Source of the DNA: JAGVSR01 sp963750715
GTDB taxonomy: Bacteria; Pseudomonadota; Alphaproteobacteria; Rhizobiales; Hyphomicrobiaceae
Assembly: GCA_963750715.1 (NCBI GenBank)
Contig: CAVVRP010000013.1
Span: 62,001 to 126,000 of the forward strand
Length of the DNA: 64,000 bases
Reading direction: 5' to 3'
In this document: piece after piece, positions 46,251-57,250 of the stretch
How the letters are laid out: the number at the start of each line of letters is the position of its first letter
How positions within the stretch are numbered: position 1 is the stretch's first letter
The notes under the pieces: generated by a model
Told to the model about the DNA's origin: nothing
Database searches by the model: none
Seen by the model: the letters and a program-made list of their open reading frames with translations, nothing else
Position numbers and translations under genes: made by a program

Positions 46251-47065
46251 TGGTCAAACCTCCGCATGCACAAGGGAGGGATCTTCTCCAATTTCCCGTA
46301 GGCAAACGACCTGTGAAAAAGGTTCGGAAACCGTCCATTCCAGAAATAGCCTGCTTAGAGACTTGCTAAGTTCGAACTGCAATCAAGACCAAGGCTGGCT
46401 GGCGAGCTATCGACGCAAGTACCTGGGTGCTCGGTCGATGAACTGCCGTCCGGCAAAGTGACATGTTCCGCATCAATCATGAGTTTGCCACTACCACGGT
46501 TGAGCAGCCGTTGAGAGCGTCGTGTTCAGAGCGAGTCAAGTTGTCCGTCGTCTAAGACTGATAGGTTAGGCTTTCTAACCACGACGGTCACTTGTTTGTC
46601 ATATTAACTGCATGACAGAGAGGAATCCAATAACCATTTAGCATTAGAAAGCTTTTTGCGATGCACGTTGGCGAGACCTTTCCGGTGGCCAGACTCGAAC
46701 GCGGAAGATAGCATTATCGGAACGGTGCACAGTAGTAGTACTCCTCTGCAACAAGTTGTACTTCGTTGATTGACCAATTAGCGTGCAGCCGTCCGGTTGA
46801 TAACGAAGCGTACGCTGGACGTTGTCCAGGACCGCCTCGGTTTCTTTTGGACTCTCTTGTAGCAAGTCGGATTTATGGTGTCGGATTGGCATATCGGTCC
46901 GAGAGATCGGTCAGCCGTCAAGAAAAGTACATTTGACCGCTCATGGTTACTTCTGACGACCGCGTCATGCTGTACCTCAGAAGGTTAACGGCCCAAGCTG
47001 GAGCAGGGTCCAAGGCTTGAGTTCGAATTAAGTTAGAGTCCGTCAATCTTGAGGAAACGGACATC
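46251..47065. other. Long intergenic stretch, no gene recognised
   Basis: About 815 AT-richer bases between the divergent regulator and the first IS3 orfA. No frame here shows a recognisable product. It probably contains the promoter of the regulator. Confidence 0.5.
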
Positions 47066-47341
47066 ATGCGGGAGAGCCGGTACAGCGACGAACAGATTGT
47101 TGCAATCCTGAAGGAGCAGGAAACGGGGATACCGACGGCGGAGATCTGTCGCCGGTACAGGATCAGTAAAGCGACTTTCTATGGCTGGAAGTCGAAGTAT
47201 GGCGGCGAGTTCTCAAAAGCAAGCCGCCTGAAGGAGCTCGAGGACGAAAACCGCAAACTTAAAAAGATTCTGGTGGAGCAGATCATCGAAAACGCCACAC
47301 TGAAAGAGATGCTCACAAAAAGCCGCCAAGGCCCGCCGTAA
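47066..47341 (+). CDS. IS3-family transposase OrfA (element 1)
   Basis: A complete 91-residue OrfA: RYSDEQIVAILKEQETG, ICRRYRISKATFYGWKSKYG (helix-turn-helix) and a leucine zipper, ENRKLKKILVEQIIENATLK. It would bind the element ends and, with OrfB by -1 frameshifting, form the transposase. OrfB is not intact: only about 100 bases (47343-47460) show its start (CALVGL), so the element is dead. A second copy of the OrfA tail is found at 27006-27103. Confidence 0.9.
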   Translation: MRESRYSDEQIVAILKEQETGIPTAEICRRYRISKATFYGWKSKYGGEFSKASRLKELEDENRKLKKILVEQIIENATLKEMLTKSRQGPP

Positions 47342-47342
47342 G

Positions 47343-47460
47343 GTGGCTTGCTGTGAGCCGGGCAACCGGGCGATCGAGAAGAAGAACTATCCGCGTTGTC
47401 GTGTCTGCGCTCTGGTTGGCCTAAAGGCGCTTAGCGACCTCGGGGAGCAGATGGCGGACC
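47343..47460 (+). pseudogene. IS3-family orfB fragment (element 1)
   Basis: A short stretch after orfA in which RRRTIRVVVSALVGLKAL / CRVCALVGL can be matched, across frames, to the start of the corresponding OrfB (…SRRRACALVGL…). The rest of OrfB is missing and unrelated DNA follows up to 47650. Confidence 0.5.
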
Positions 47461-47652
47461 ACTCTCACCGTCAGGTTGAGGTCGCACCGGTACTCGTTCA
47501 TAAGTGGAGCCCATTCTGGCTACGATCCGGGCAGGACTGCAGAATCCTTCGCAGTGAGCCGCACAGACCCACGGCCTGCTTCCGGCCCAGGTCCGGCCCA
47601 GGACTGAAGTTGGAATCCGGCTATTTCCAGCGTCCAGACTGGAGACGAGGAC

Positions 47653-47931
47653 ATGGCAGGCAAAGGCACGTCTACGGAAGAGATCATCGCTCGTTTGCGT
47701 GAGGCGGAAGTCCGCCGCGGACAGGGCGAGACGGTCGGCAAGATCTGCAGCAGCTTCGGGATCACGGAGCAGACGTACCACCGCTGGTGGCGCGAGTATG
47801 GCGGGCTGAAGATCGATCAGGCTGAGCGGCTCAAAAACCTGGTACGCGAGAACGATCGCCTTAAGCAGGCGGTTGCGGAACTGACGCTCGAAAAGCTGAT
47901 CCTCATGGAGGTCCTTGAGGGAAAATACTAA
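47653..47931 (+). CDS. IS3-family transposase OrfA (element 2)
   Basis: A complete 92-residue OrfA of a different IS3 subgroup (IS407-like): TSTEEIIARLREAEVRRGQG, ICSSFGITEQTYHRWWREYG and a zipper RENDRLKQAVAELTLEKLIL. The end overlaps the beginning of OrfB as in intact elements. OrfB is broken, so the element should not move on its own. Confidence 0.9.
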   Translation: MAGKGTSTEEIIARLREAEVRRGQGETVGKICSSFGITEQTYHRWWREYGGLKIDQAERLKNLVRENDRLKQAVAELTLEKLILMEVLEGKY

Positions 47932-48640
47932 GCCCTTCCCGCAAGCGGGCGTGCGTCAATCAACGCACGTGCGCTCGCAACTGCCGGTAGCGGAGCGTCG
48001 CGCGTGCATTGTCCTGGGTGCAGCCGCGCGCGACGCAGCGACGGCGGGCCAAGGTCCGTGGCGACGAGGCTCAGCTGACAGAAGCGATGGTGCGGCTGGC
48101 CAGCCAGTATGGCCGCTACGGCTACCGGCGCGCCCGCCAGCTGCTGAGAACGTCAAGCGCGTCTATCGGATCTGGCGCCGGGAAGGGCTCAAAGTTCCCA
48201 AGAAGCAGGGGGCCGTCTGTGACTCAATGACGGATCCTGTGTTCGTCTCAGGCCAGATCGGCCGAACCATGTTTGGTCGTACGCCTTCGTCCAGGATCGC
48301 ACGCAGGATGGGCGGCCCTTTCGGATGCTGACTGTGATCGACGAGTTCACGCGGCGCTGCCTGACTATCGTCGTTGCGCGGCGGCTGAAGTCCGATGACT
48401 CTTCGTCGCCCACGGTCCACCCTCATGTTCGGTCTGATAGCGGCCCAGAGTTCGTGGCCCGGAACGTGCGGACTTTGCTGGCGAAGATCGGCGTGAAGTC
48501 GCTCTACATCGAGACAGGCTCACACCATGAGAGACGGCCATTGCGAGAGCTTCAACTTCCTGGCGCGGGAGCTATTCTCGACGCTACGGGCGGCCAGGTG
48601 CTCATCGAGCGGTGGCGCTGCCACTAAAAAGCCGTCAGAC
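47928..48640 (+). pseudogene. IS3-family orfB, frameshifted (element 2)
   Basis: Segments in different frames follow an IS407-type OrfB: NVKRVYRIWRREGLKVPKKQ, a shifted DFVQDRTQDGRPFRML block, LTVIDEFTRRCLTIVVARRL, HVRSDSGPEFVARNVRTLLA, KIGVKSLYIETGSHHE, a shifted GHCESFNFLARE, and QVLIERWR. The catalytic Asp and Glu can be recognised in the pieces. Several frameshifts and missing segments make it inactive. Confidence 0.8.
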
Positions 48641-48930
48641 CGCACTCATTGCTGGCCGACAGCGGCCGGGTTCGAAGCTGACCCCTGGGTATCGCTGCGT
48701 GGGGCAGGCCACCCGTGTGGGGCGGCAACCGTTGAAGTCCTCCAGCCCCTCGGCACGCCGCGCTCTCACGTGCCCTCGCGATGGTAATTGAGTCTCGTTC
48801 AGCAACTCGTCCCTCAGCCGTCCGTTGAAGCTCTTTTCGAACGTGCACTGGATTGGGTTGCCGCGCGCAATGCAGTGCCAGACGACGCCGGTCTCCTGCC
48901 GCCGGCGCAGCATCACAGTCGATACGGCAT
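48640..48930 (-). pseudogene. IS3-family orfB C-terminal relic (element 3)
   Basis: Minus-strand reading: QETGVVWHCIARGNPIQCTF, EKSFNGRLRDELLNET, then a shifted end. This is the region around the catalytic glutamate of a third IS3-type OrfB (…VAWHYIAPGKP.QN.F.ESFNGRLRDELLNE). Only about 90 residues remain. Confidence 0.75.
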
Positions 48931-49032
48931 GGCCTGCTCCCCGAAACTTGGTTCAGTTGAGATAGAAAATTCCGTGACCTGACGCAGGGCCAATTTTCGG
49001 GACGCAGGTCAGTCGCGGGCCATGCCGTTCGG

Positions 49033-49410
49033 CGGTCAGTGGATGAGTTCCACAACGGACGAGTGCCGACATAGCTTCGCGGCAATCGACCCTGCCAACG
49101 GCTGGTGCACTTGGCCTCGACTTGATCTTCCCGCGTATCGGTGAAAAGCGCGCTTCCGAGAGGTGCCTTCGGCCTGCTGTCGGTGAGACGCAGGAGCATG
49201 TGGCCGATCAAAGAAAGACGCTTGAAGATAAGCCACGACGATCGATCACTCCGCACCCCAAGCCATAATCACAAAAGAGTACCTCGGATACCACGATGTT
49301 GCGGGTTCTTGGGGGAGCCTAAGATAACTAATACCCGAGATTTCTGCGCGCAGCTCCGGCAGTGCGCGCTGGTGGCAATCAGCCCGTCGAAGCTCAAGAT
49401 GCGGGAGGAG
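49033..49410 (+). repeat. Leader block of the RTX genes, copy 1
   Basis: About 380 bases, roughly 90 percent identical by eye to the blocks at 52985-53388 and 61325-61714. It ends 45 bases before the GTG of the first RTX gene, where this copy diverges. It has no IS5 tail. Short frames on both strands are conserved among copies, but none resembles a known protein. Confidence 0.85.
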
Positions 49411-49455
49411 CATCAAGACCACGACTGATTCCATCATTTCTGAAGGGAGAGAACC

Positions 49456-52400
49456 GTGGCGGACGTTTTGGGCACAGAATCCACTGAGACTCTCAACGGC
49501 GGCGCCGGAGATGATCGAATTTACGGCTTTGGCGGTGATGACAAGCTGAACGGCAAGGCTGGCAATGATCAGCTCTATGGTGGGGCGGGGAAGAACTCAT
49601 TGCACGGCGATGCGGGTGCGGACATCATGTATGGTGGGTCCGGCGACGATACCTATTACGTCGATAATCCCGGGGACACGATCAGCGAGGAGACCGTGCC
49701 CGGCGTGGACGATGGCGGAAATGACCGCGTATACAGCTCGGTCACGTTCACCCTCCCCGCTTTTGTCGAGAAGCTGACGCTCAGCGGTTCGGCTGCTATC
49801 GATGCCACGGGCAACAATCTGGCAAATACGCTCACTGGCAACTCCGCCGCCAACATCCTGACCGGCCTTGGTGGAAAAGACACGCTCACGGGTGGTTTGG
49901 GCGCCGACACGTTCATGTTTGGTCCAGCCGATGCGACCAGCACCGACAAGGTTACTGACTTCACGGCCGAGGATTGGGTGGGGATCAAGGCGAGCGATTA
50001 TGGGCTCAGTGTGGGCAGTGGTCTCGTGCTCGATGGCTCCGGCACACTTGTCCTGGACCCCACCTACTTCGCCACAGTGTCGGGGTCGAGCATCCAAGGC
50101 ACGGCGACCGGTCACGGTCAGTTCGCGTACAACACCACGACCGGCACCCTCCTGTGGGATGCGGATGGAGCCGGCACCAGCGCCGGCATCGCACTTGCCA
50201 CGTTCAACTCAGGAACGGTCTTGAGTACCGCCGACTTCGCCATCACGGCGGTACTGCCGGTCGTCGGCAACATCTCCATCAACGACATCACCATCACGGA
50301 AGGCGACAGCGGCACCACCACCCCCTTCACCTTCACCGTCAGCCGCATCGGGGGCACCGCAGCCTTCACTGTCGGCTACATCATCGCCGGCGGCAGCGCC
50401 ACGGCTGGCTCCGACTACACCGCCGCCTCCGGCACGCTGGACTTCGCCGACGGCGAGATGAGCAAGACCGTCACCGTCCAGGTCAATGGCGACACCGCCT
50501 TCGAGACCGACGAGACCTTCCTCGTCACCCTGACGAACGCCAGCGGCGGCACCATCCTCGACGGCGTGGGTCAAGGCACCATCACCAACGACGATGCCCA
50601 ACCCACCCTGTCGATCGGCGACGTCTCCCTCGACGAGGGCAACAGCGGCACCACCCCCTTCACCTTCACCGTCACCCTGTCGGCCGCCGCCGGCCTGCCG
50701 GTCACCGTCAACTACGCCACCACCGCCGGCGGCACCGCCACGGCTGGCTCCGACTACACCGCCGCCTCCGGAATGCTGACCTTCAACCCCGGCGAGATCA
50801 GCAAGACCGTCACCGTCGATGTCAACGGCGACACCAACTCCGAGTACGACGAGACCTTCCTCGTCAACCTGTCGGGCGCAATCAACGCCACCATCGCAAC
50901 CGGCTCGGGTACCGGCACCATTACAAACGACGACGCCTCGCTACCGCCGGTCGGCAACATCTCCATCAACGACATCACCATCACGGAAGGCGACAGCGGC
51001 ACCACCACCCCCTTCACCTTCACCGTCAGCCGCATCGGGGGCACCGCAGCCTTCACTGTCGGCTACATCATCGCCGGCGGCAGCGCCACGGCCGGCTCCG
51101 ACTACACCTACACCGCCGCCTCCGGCACGCTGGACTTCGCCGACGGCGAGATGAGCAAGACCGTCACTGTCCAGGTCAATGGCGACACCGCCTTCGAGAC
51201 CGACGAGACCTTCTTCGTCACCCTGACCAACCCCAGCGGCGGCACCATCCTCGACGGCGTGGGTCAAGGCACCATCACCAACGACGATGCCCAACCCACC
51301 CTGTCGATCGGCGACGTCTCCCGCAACGAGGGCAACAGCGCAACCACCGCTTTGAACTTCACCGTCACCCTGTCGGCCGCCGCCGGCCTGCCGGTCACCG
51401 TCAACTACGCCACCACCGCCGGCGGCACTGCCACGGCTGGCTCCGACTACACCGCCGCCTCCGGAATGCTGACCTTCAACCCCGGCGAGATCAGCAAGAC
51501 CGTCACCGTCGATGTCAACGGCGACACCACCTTCGAGGCCAACGAGACCTTCTTCGTCACCCTGACGAACGCCAGCGGCGGCAGCATCAGCGACGACCAG
51601 GGCGTCGGCACCATCACCAACGACGATGCCCAACCCACCCTGTCGATCGGCGACGTTTCCCGCAACGAGGGCAACAGCGCAACCACCGCTTTGAACTTCA
51701 CCGTCACCCTGTCGGCCGCGTCCGGCCTGCCGGTCACCGTCCACTACGCCACCGCCGGCGGCACCGCCACGGCTGGCTCCGACTACACCGCCGCCTCCGA
51801 CACGCTGCTGACCTTCAACCCCGGCGAGACCAGCAAGACCGTCACCGTCCAGGTCAACGGCGACACGACCGTCGAGCCCAACGAGACCTTCTTCGTCAAC
51901 CTGACGAGCGCCAGCGGTGGCACCATCCTCGACGGCCAGGGCCAGGGCACCATCACCAATGATGACGGCGCTCCTCCTGCCCTCAACGTGCACGTTCTCC
52001 ACGTTTACGACACGACACAATACAAGGCCGGAGATCCCTCAGGATACGGCAGCGGCGATCCCTCGGGACTGGCCTATGTGCCAAGCATGAACACCCTCTT
52101 CATCGCCGACTCGGAGCATGACGAAAGTCCCTACTTCAGCTCCGTTAACCTGTTCGCTATCCGGCCCGACGGCACCCAAATCAATTCGTACAGCCTGAGG
52201 AGCTTCACCCGAGAACCCACAGGCCTGGCCTATAATCCGATCAACGGACTTCTCTACATCACCGACGACGACGCCCGTAAGGTCGTTTGGGTCGATCCAG
52301 CAAATCCGTCGGTGAAGCTCGGGGAGTTCAGCGTTAGTGCCCTGGGAATCACCGACGCGGAGGATCCCAAGATCGACCCGGTCACCGGCAACATCTACAT

Positions 52401-52790
52401 GCTCAGCGGCGCCAGCACACTTTCTTTGAGCTCACCCCGACCGGCGCCTTGGTACGGTCGTTTGGCTTGCCGTCGGCGATCACGGACGCAGAGGGGCTGG
52501 CCTATGACGCCCAGCACGACGTCTTCTTCATCGCGTCCGGCGCCACCCGCGGCGCGATTTTCGAATTGGACGGTGACGGCAACCTACTGGCCACGAACAC
52601 CACCCTCAATAGTTATCTTAACCCGAACGGCAATTCCAAGCCAAAGATCAAGGGGCTGGAGCTGGCGCTGAGCAGTGATCCGAACGACGGTAATCATCTG
52701 AGCCTGTATGCGGCCGACTACGGCAGTGACCAGCAGAATGACGGGCGTGTGTTCGAGATTGATCTCGGACCCGACTGGCTCATTGCTTAG
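49456..52790 (+). pseudogene. RTX/Calx-beta surface protein with C-terminal propeller-like domain, frameshifted
   Basis: A GTG with AAGGGAGA upstream opens a protein of about 1,110 residues once a single frameshift near 52422 is joined. Residues 10-75 hold hemolysin-type calcium-binding repeats (GGAGDDRIYGFGGDDKLNG), unusually at the N-terminus; a second RTX unit is at 125-160 (GLGGKDTLTGGLGADTFMFG). Five Calx-beta domains follow at about 270-836 (each with ...NEG/TEG..., GSDYTAASGTL and GTITNDD). The C-terminal part (845 to end) looks like a beta-propeller (GDPSGLAYVPSMNTLFIADS, EPTGLAYNPINGLLYITDDD, AEGLAYDAQHDVFFIASG). No Sec signal: export by the type I system downstream is likely. Confidence 0.85.
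50263..51964 (+). repeat. Tandem Calx-beta coding repeats
   Basis: Five in-frame units of about 340 bases. Units 1 and 3 (50263-50595 and 50949-51283) are nearly identical apart from a 6-base insertion (TACACC), and units 2, 4 and 5 form a second closely related type, giving an A-B-A-B-B order. The pattern indicates recent duplication or gene conversion of an A-B pair. Confidence 0.85.
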
Positions 52791-52920
52791 GAGCGCGGGC
52801 GCCATGGTTCGGCGGGAGGATCTAGGCTGTGTACTGAATTGTGAGTAGCTTAAATTAGCGAACAGTGATTCAAAATTCGAAACATCGGAACCTGGATCAT
52901 GCGCTATAACTAGATGGGAA

Positions 52921-52985
52921 CTTCTATCGCCAACGAAACCTGATCGAGCTGAAGCAGTTCCGGCGCATCGCAATGCCTTACGACA
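52921..52985 (+). mobile_element. IS5-family transposase C-terminal relic
   Basis: FYRQRNLIELKQFRRIAMPY followed by DRLGDGQ matches the C-terminal end of IS5/IS427-type transposases (YR.RN.IER.F..LK.FRRIATRYDKL), with a short internal deletion after the first IE. It lies directly in front of the leader block. Confidence 0.75.
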
Positions 52986-53388
52986 GGCTCGGCGATGGTC
53001 AGTTGATGAGTTCCAACGACGAGTGCCCGACATAGCTTCGCGGCGATCGACCCTGCCAACGGCTGGTGCACTTGGCCTCGACTTCATCTTCCCGCGTATC
53101 GCCGAAAGCGCGCTTCGGAGAGGCGCCTTCGGCCTACTTCGGTGAGACGCAGGAGCGTGTGGCCGATCAAAGAAAGACGCTTGAAGATAAGCCACGACGA
53201 TCGGCCACTCCGCACCCCAAGCCATAATCACAAAAGAGTACCTCGGATACCACCATGTTGCGGGTTCTCGGCGGAGCTTAAGATAATTAATTACCCGAGA
53301 TTTCCACGCGCAACCCCGGTAGCGGGAGTGCGCGAGTTTTGCGCGGTGGCAATCAGCCCGTCGAAGCTCAAGAAGCGGGGAAAAGCTC
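52930..53388 (+). repeat. Leader block of the RTX genes, copy 2 (with IS5 tail)
   Basis: About 460 bases shared with 61249-61714, and from about 52985 onward also with copy 1. It runs without a gap into the ATG of the second RTX gene. Near its end lies an AT-rich AGATAATTAATTACC, the most promoter-like part. Confidence 0.85.
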
Positions 53389-56300
53389 ATGACCATATTC
53401 GAGAAGCGGGTAGTGTCCGGCTTGGATGATGTCGAGCAGGCTGCGTCGGGTGCAATGTCACTCGCCAGCAGCGATCTGGAACTGTCTACCGACGGTAACA
53501 CCGTCCAGACCGTCGGGATCCGCTTCACCAGCATCGACATCCCGCAGGGCGCCATCATCACCAGCGCCTATCTCCAGTTCCAAACCGACGAGGTCGGTTC
53601 CAGCGCGACCTCGCTGCTGATCCGGGGCGAGGACGTCGACGACGCGTCCGCCTTCGCCAATGTCGCCAACAATGTGTCCTCGCGCACGAAGACCGACGCC
53701 GCCGCCAGCTGGTCGCCGGCGGCGTGGACCACGGTGGGCCAGGCCGGCCTCGCCCAACGCACGCCGGACCTCTCGGCGGTCGTGCAGGAGATCGTCAGCC
53801 GGGCCGGCTGGACCGCGCTCAACGACATGGACTTCATCATCACCGGCACCGGCACGCGCACCGCCGAGGCCTTCGAGAGTGGCGCCGCGAGTGCGCCGTT
53901 GCTGCATATCGAATATGTCATGCCCACGGGCAGCAATGCCGCGCCGACCCTCGATCTCGACGCCTCGGCTACCGGCGCCGGCTATGCAGCCACCTTCACC
54001 GAGAATGCGGGCGGGGTAGCGATCGCCGATGTCGACGTCCTCATCGCCGACGCCGATGATGTCAATATGGAGCGGGCCACTCTCACACTCACCAATGCGC
54101 AAGCCGGTGACCAGCTCTTGGTGAACGCCGCCGCGCTGCCGGCCGGCATCACTGTCTCCTCGGCATCCACGGCGACCACCGTCATCTTGACCGGATCGGC
54201 AACCATAGCCGACTATCAGACGGCGCTGCGACAGGTCTCCTTCAACAGCACCAGTGAGACCCCCGCGACCACCGCCCGGCTGATCAACGTCACGGTGAAC
54301 GACGGCATTGTCGATTCCAACATTGCGGTCGCCACCATCGCCATCGACCGCGCGCCCGATGCCCTGGGCGACATCGCGACAACGGTCAAGAACACCGCCG
54401 TCACCACCGGCAATGTTCTTCTCAACGACGATCCGGGCGACGCCCCGGCCACCATCACCGCCTTCGCCGCCGTCAGCACCAGCGGCGGCACCGTCGTCAA
54501 CAATGGCAACGGCACCTTCACCTATACCCCGGCTGCCGGCTTTACGGGCGCCGATACCTTTGGCTACACCATCGCCGACGCCGACGGGGACACCTCGAGC
54601 GCCACGGTCTCGGTAACGGTGACGAGCAGCGCCCCGACCATATTCGAGAAGCGGGTGGTGTCCGGCTTGGATGATGTCGAGCAGGCTGCGTCGGGTGCAA
54701 TGTCACTCGCCAGCAGCGATCTGGAACTGTCTACCGACGGCAACACCGTCCAGACCGTCGGGATCCGCTTCACCAGCATCGACATCCCGCAGGGCGCCAT
54801 CATCACCAGCGCCTATCTCCAGTTCCAAACCGACGAGGTCGGTTCCAGCGCGACCTCGCTGCTGATCCGGGGCGAGGACGTCGACGACGCGGCCGCCTTC
54901 GCCAATGTCGCCAACAACGTGTCCTCGCGCACGAAGACCGACGCCGCCGCCAGCTGGTCGCCGGCGGCGTGGACCACGGTGGGCGAGGCCGGCCTCGCCC
55001 AGCGCACGCCGGACCTCTCGGCGGTCGTGCAGGAGATCGTCAGCCGGGCCGGCTGGACCGCGCTCAACGACATGGACTTCATCATCACCGGCACCGGCAC
55101 GCGCACCGCCGAGGCCTTCGAGGGTGGCGCCGCGAGTGCGCCGTTGCTGCATATCGAATATGTCATGCCCGGTCCGGCCGGCACTCCGGTCGCCTTCAAC
55201 ACGCCGCCCGACGCCGACACTGCCGTCAACCAGATCGCCGAGCTTGCCGCGGCGGGCGCGGCGGTTGGCATCACCGCCTCGGCCACGGATCCCGACGCCG
55301 GCTCGACCGTCACCTACAGTCTCAACGACTCGCGTTTCGCCATCAATTCCACCGGCGTCATCACGCGCTCGGCCACCGGGACGCTCGACTTCGAGACCCA
55401 GACGTCGATCAACCTGACGGTGACGGCAACCTCCTCCGACGGAAGCACCGCCAACCAGAGCTTCGCCCTCGCCGTTCTCAACAGCCCGGAGCCGGTCGCC
55501 TTCAACACCCCGGCGGATACCGACACTGCCGTCAACCAGATCGCCCAGAACGCCGCGGCGGGCACGGCCATCGGGATCACCGCCTCGGCCACGGATCCCG
55601 ACGCCGGCTCGACCGTCACCTACAGCCTCAACGACTCGCGTTTCGCCATCAATTCCACCGGCGTCATCACGCGTTCGGCCACCGGCACGCTCAACGCCCA
55701 GACCGAGCCGTCGGTCAACCTGACGGTCACAGCCACCTCCTCCGACGGCAGCATAGATACCCACGCCTTTACTGTCGGCGTTGTTCCGACGGCGGCGCCG
55801 CAGACATTATACCGGTTCGCTATCTTTGGTGATTATGGAGACACCGATCTCTCCGGCGAAAAAGCAGTGTCGGCGATGGTCCATGGCTGGAACGTCGATT
55901 TCATTCTCACCGTAGGCGACAACGTATATGCACCGCAGTCCTTAGATGCCGCCGTCGGCCAACAGTACCATGACTACATAGGCAATTATCAGGGCGCATA
56001 CGGGAGCGGCAGCACCATCAACCGCTTCTTTCCTGCGCTAGGCAATCACGAATACGACGAAGGCTACGTTCCCACCTATCTGAATTATTTCACGTTGCCC
56101 GACAATGAGCGATACTACGACTTCCAGATCGGGCCGGTGCATTTCTTCGCCCTCAGCAGCAACAAGCAGGAGCCGGATGGCCGCAGCTCGACTTCGGTGC
56201 AGGGCCACTGGCTGCAATCCCTTCTCGCGAATTCCGACGCGAGCTTCGACGTGGCGTACTTCCATCACACGGCATACAACCCGAGCGGCAGCACTGCCAC

Positions 56301-57250
56301 CATGCAATGGCCCTTCGAGCAATGGGGCGTGAACGCGGTTTTTGCCGGCCATCAGCACAATTATTACCGGGAGAATCGGGACGACAACGGCGACGGCGTC
56401 TTTCTTCCATACACGACCACCGGCCTTGGCGGTGCCGGCCGCAGCGTTCCCAACGTTGGCGCCAATCTGGTGACGGTCACGGACGCAGGCATGCTGATCG
56501 AGTTCTACAAGGTGAGCAGCTTCAACGGGACGACCGCCACCAGCGTCCTCACGGATTCCTACTTCGTCCCGACGCCTGCAGGGCGCACGCCGACAATCGT
56601 CAACGGGGGCTACGTCCTGAACGGCACCGCCGGCGCGGACTATCTGTGGGGTCTGGGCGGTAACGACACACTGATCGGCGGGCGCGGAAACGACATGCTG
56701 GTTGCCGGCAACCAGCACAATCTATTCGTGTTCGGCGTCGGCGATGGTCAGGACACCATCGCGAATTTCCTGCCCGGTGCCGGCACCGGCGACGTCCTCG
56801 ATCTCACGAGCCTTTGGCATCAACAACGCGAGCCAGTTCCAGCAGGTGGCCACGAACCAGGGCTCGAATGTCGTGGCGTCCCTGGGCGGCGGAGACCAGA
56901 TCACGCTTCTCGGCGTTCAGGAGGAACAGTTCCACAACGATAACTTCATAGGGGGAAGTCAGAACAGCAATTCCGTTGCGCTCGCGCTAGGATCTGAGGA
57001 CACGACGGTTGTCGATCAATCGGCCAGTGCCACTACTAACCAAGCCATGACTGTGGCTGGCAACACCACGACCGGGACTGGGACCAGCCCCACTCTCGAC
57101 ACCACCCAAGCATCGAATACCAACCTTCTCGTGAACCTAATGGCGTCAACGATTGTTGCCAGCAGCAGTCAGACGGTGACATCGACCGTTGATCCAACGA
57201 CGGCGGCGACGACACAGACCCCAACCCTCACCCAACCGGTGGCGGCTTGA
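53389..57250 (+). pseudogene. Multidomain RTX protein with calcineurin-like phosphoesterase, frameshifted near the 3' end
   Basis: The first 1,140 residues are in one frame. Domains: a CBM96/DNRLRE-like jelly roll (1-180: IPQGAIITSAYLQFQTDEVG, ITGTGTRTAEAF), a cadherin/VCBS-like region (185-410), a second nearly identical jelly roll (418-595), two cadherin-like repeats (600-800), and a metallophosphoesterase (about 805-1050) with intact ligands: FGDYGD (812), VGDNVY (842), GNHEYD (885), HHTAYN, GHQHNYYR (987). RTX repeats follow (LWGLGGNDTLIGGRGNDMLV). A +1 shift near 56813 moves the C-terminus (FGINNASQFQQVATNQGSN) into another frame ending at 57250. The phosphoesterase half resembles purple acid phosphatases. 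Export through the adjacent type I system is likely. Confidence 0.85.
53398..55170 (+). repeat. Nearly identical 530-base intragenic repeats (53398-53930 and 54640-55170)
   Basis: The two copies encoding the jelly-roll domain differ at only a few positions by eye, and the flanking cadherin-like DNA (55180-55480 and 55490-55790) is also repeated. A third, indel-rich copy starts at 61715. Confidence 0.85.

Noticed and set aside
49974..51962. A 662-codon open frame rich in His and Arg overlapping the first RTX gene
   Set aside because: It is the shifted shadow of the Calx-beta repeats; GC-rich repeats lack stops in other frames, and the His/Arg-rich product has no domain or Shine-Dalgarno.
50263..51964. 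Regularly spaced repeats as a possible CRISPR array
   Set aside because: Units are about 340 bases, in frame and protein-coding, with no spacers.
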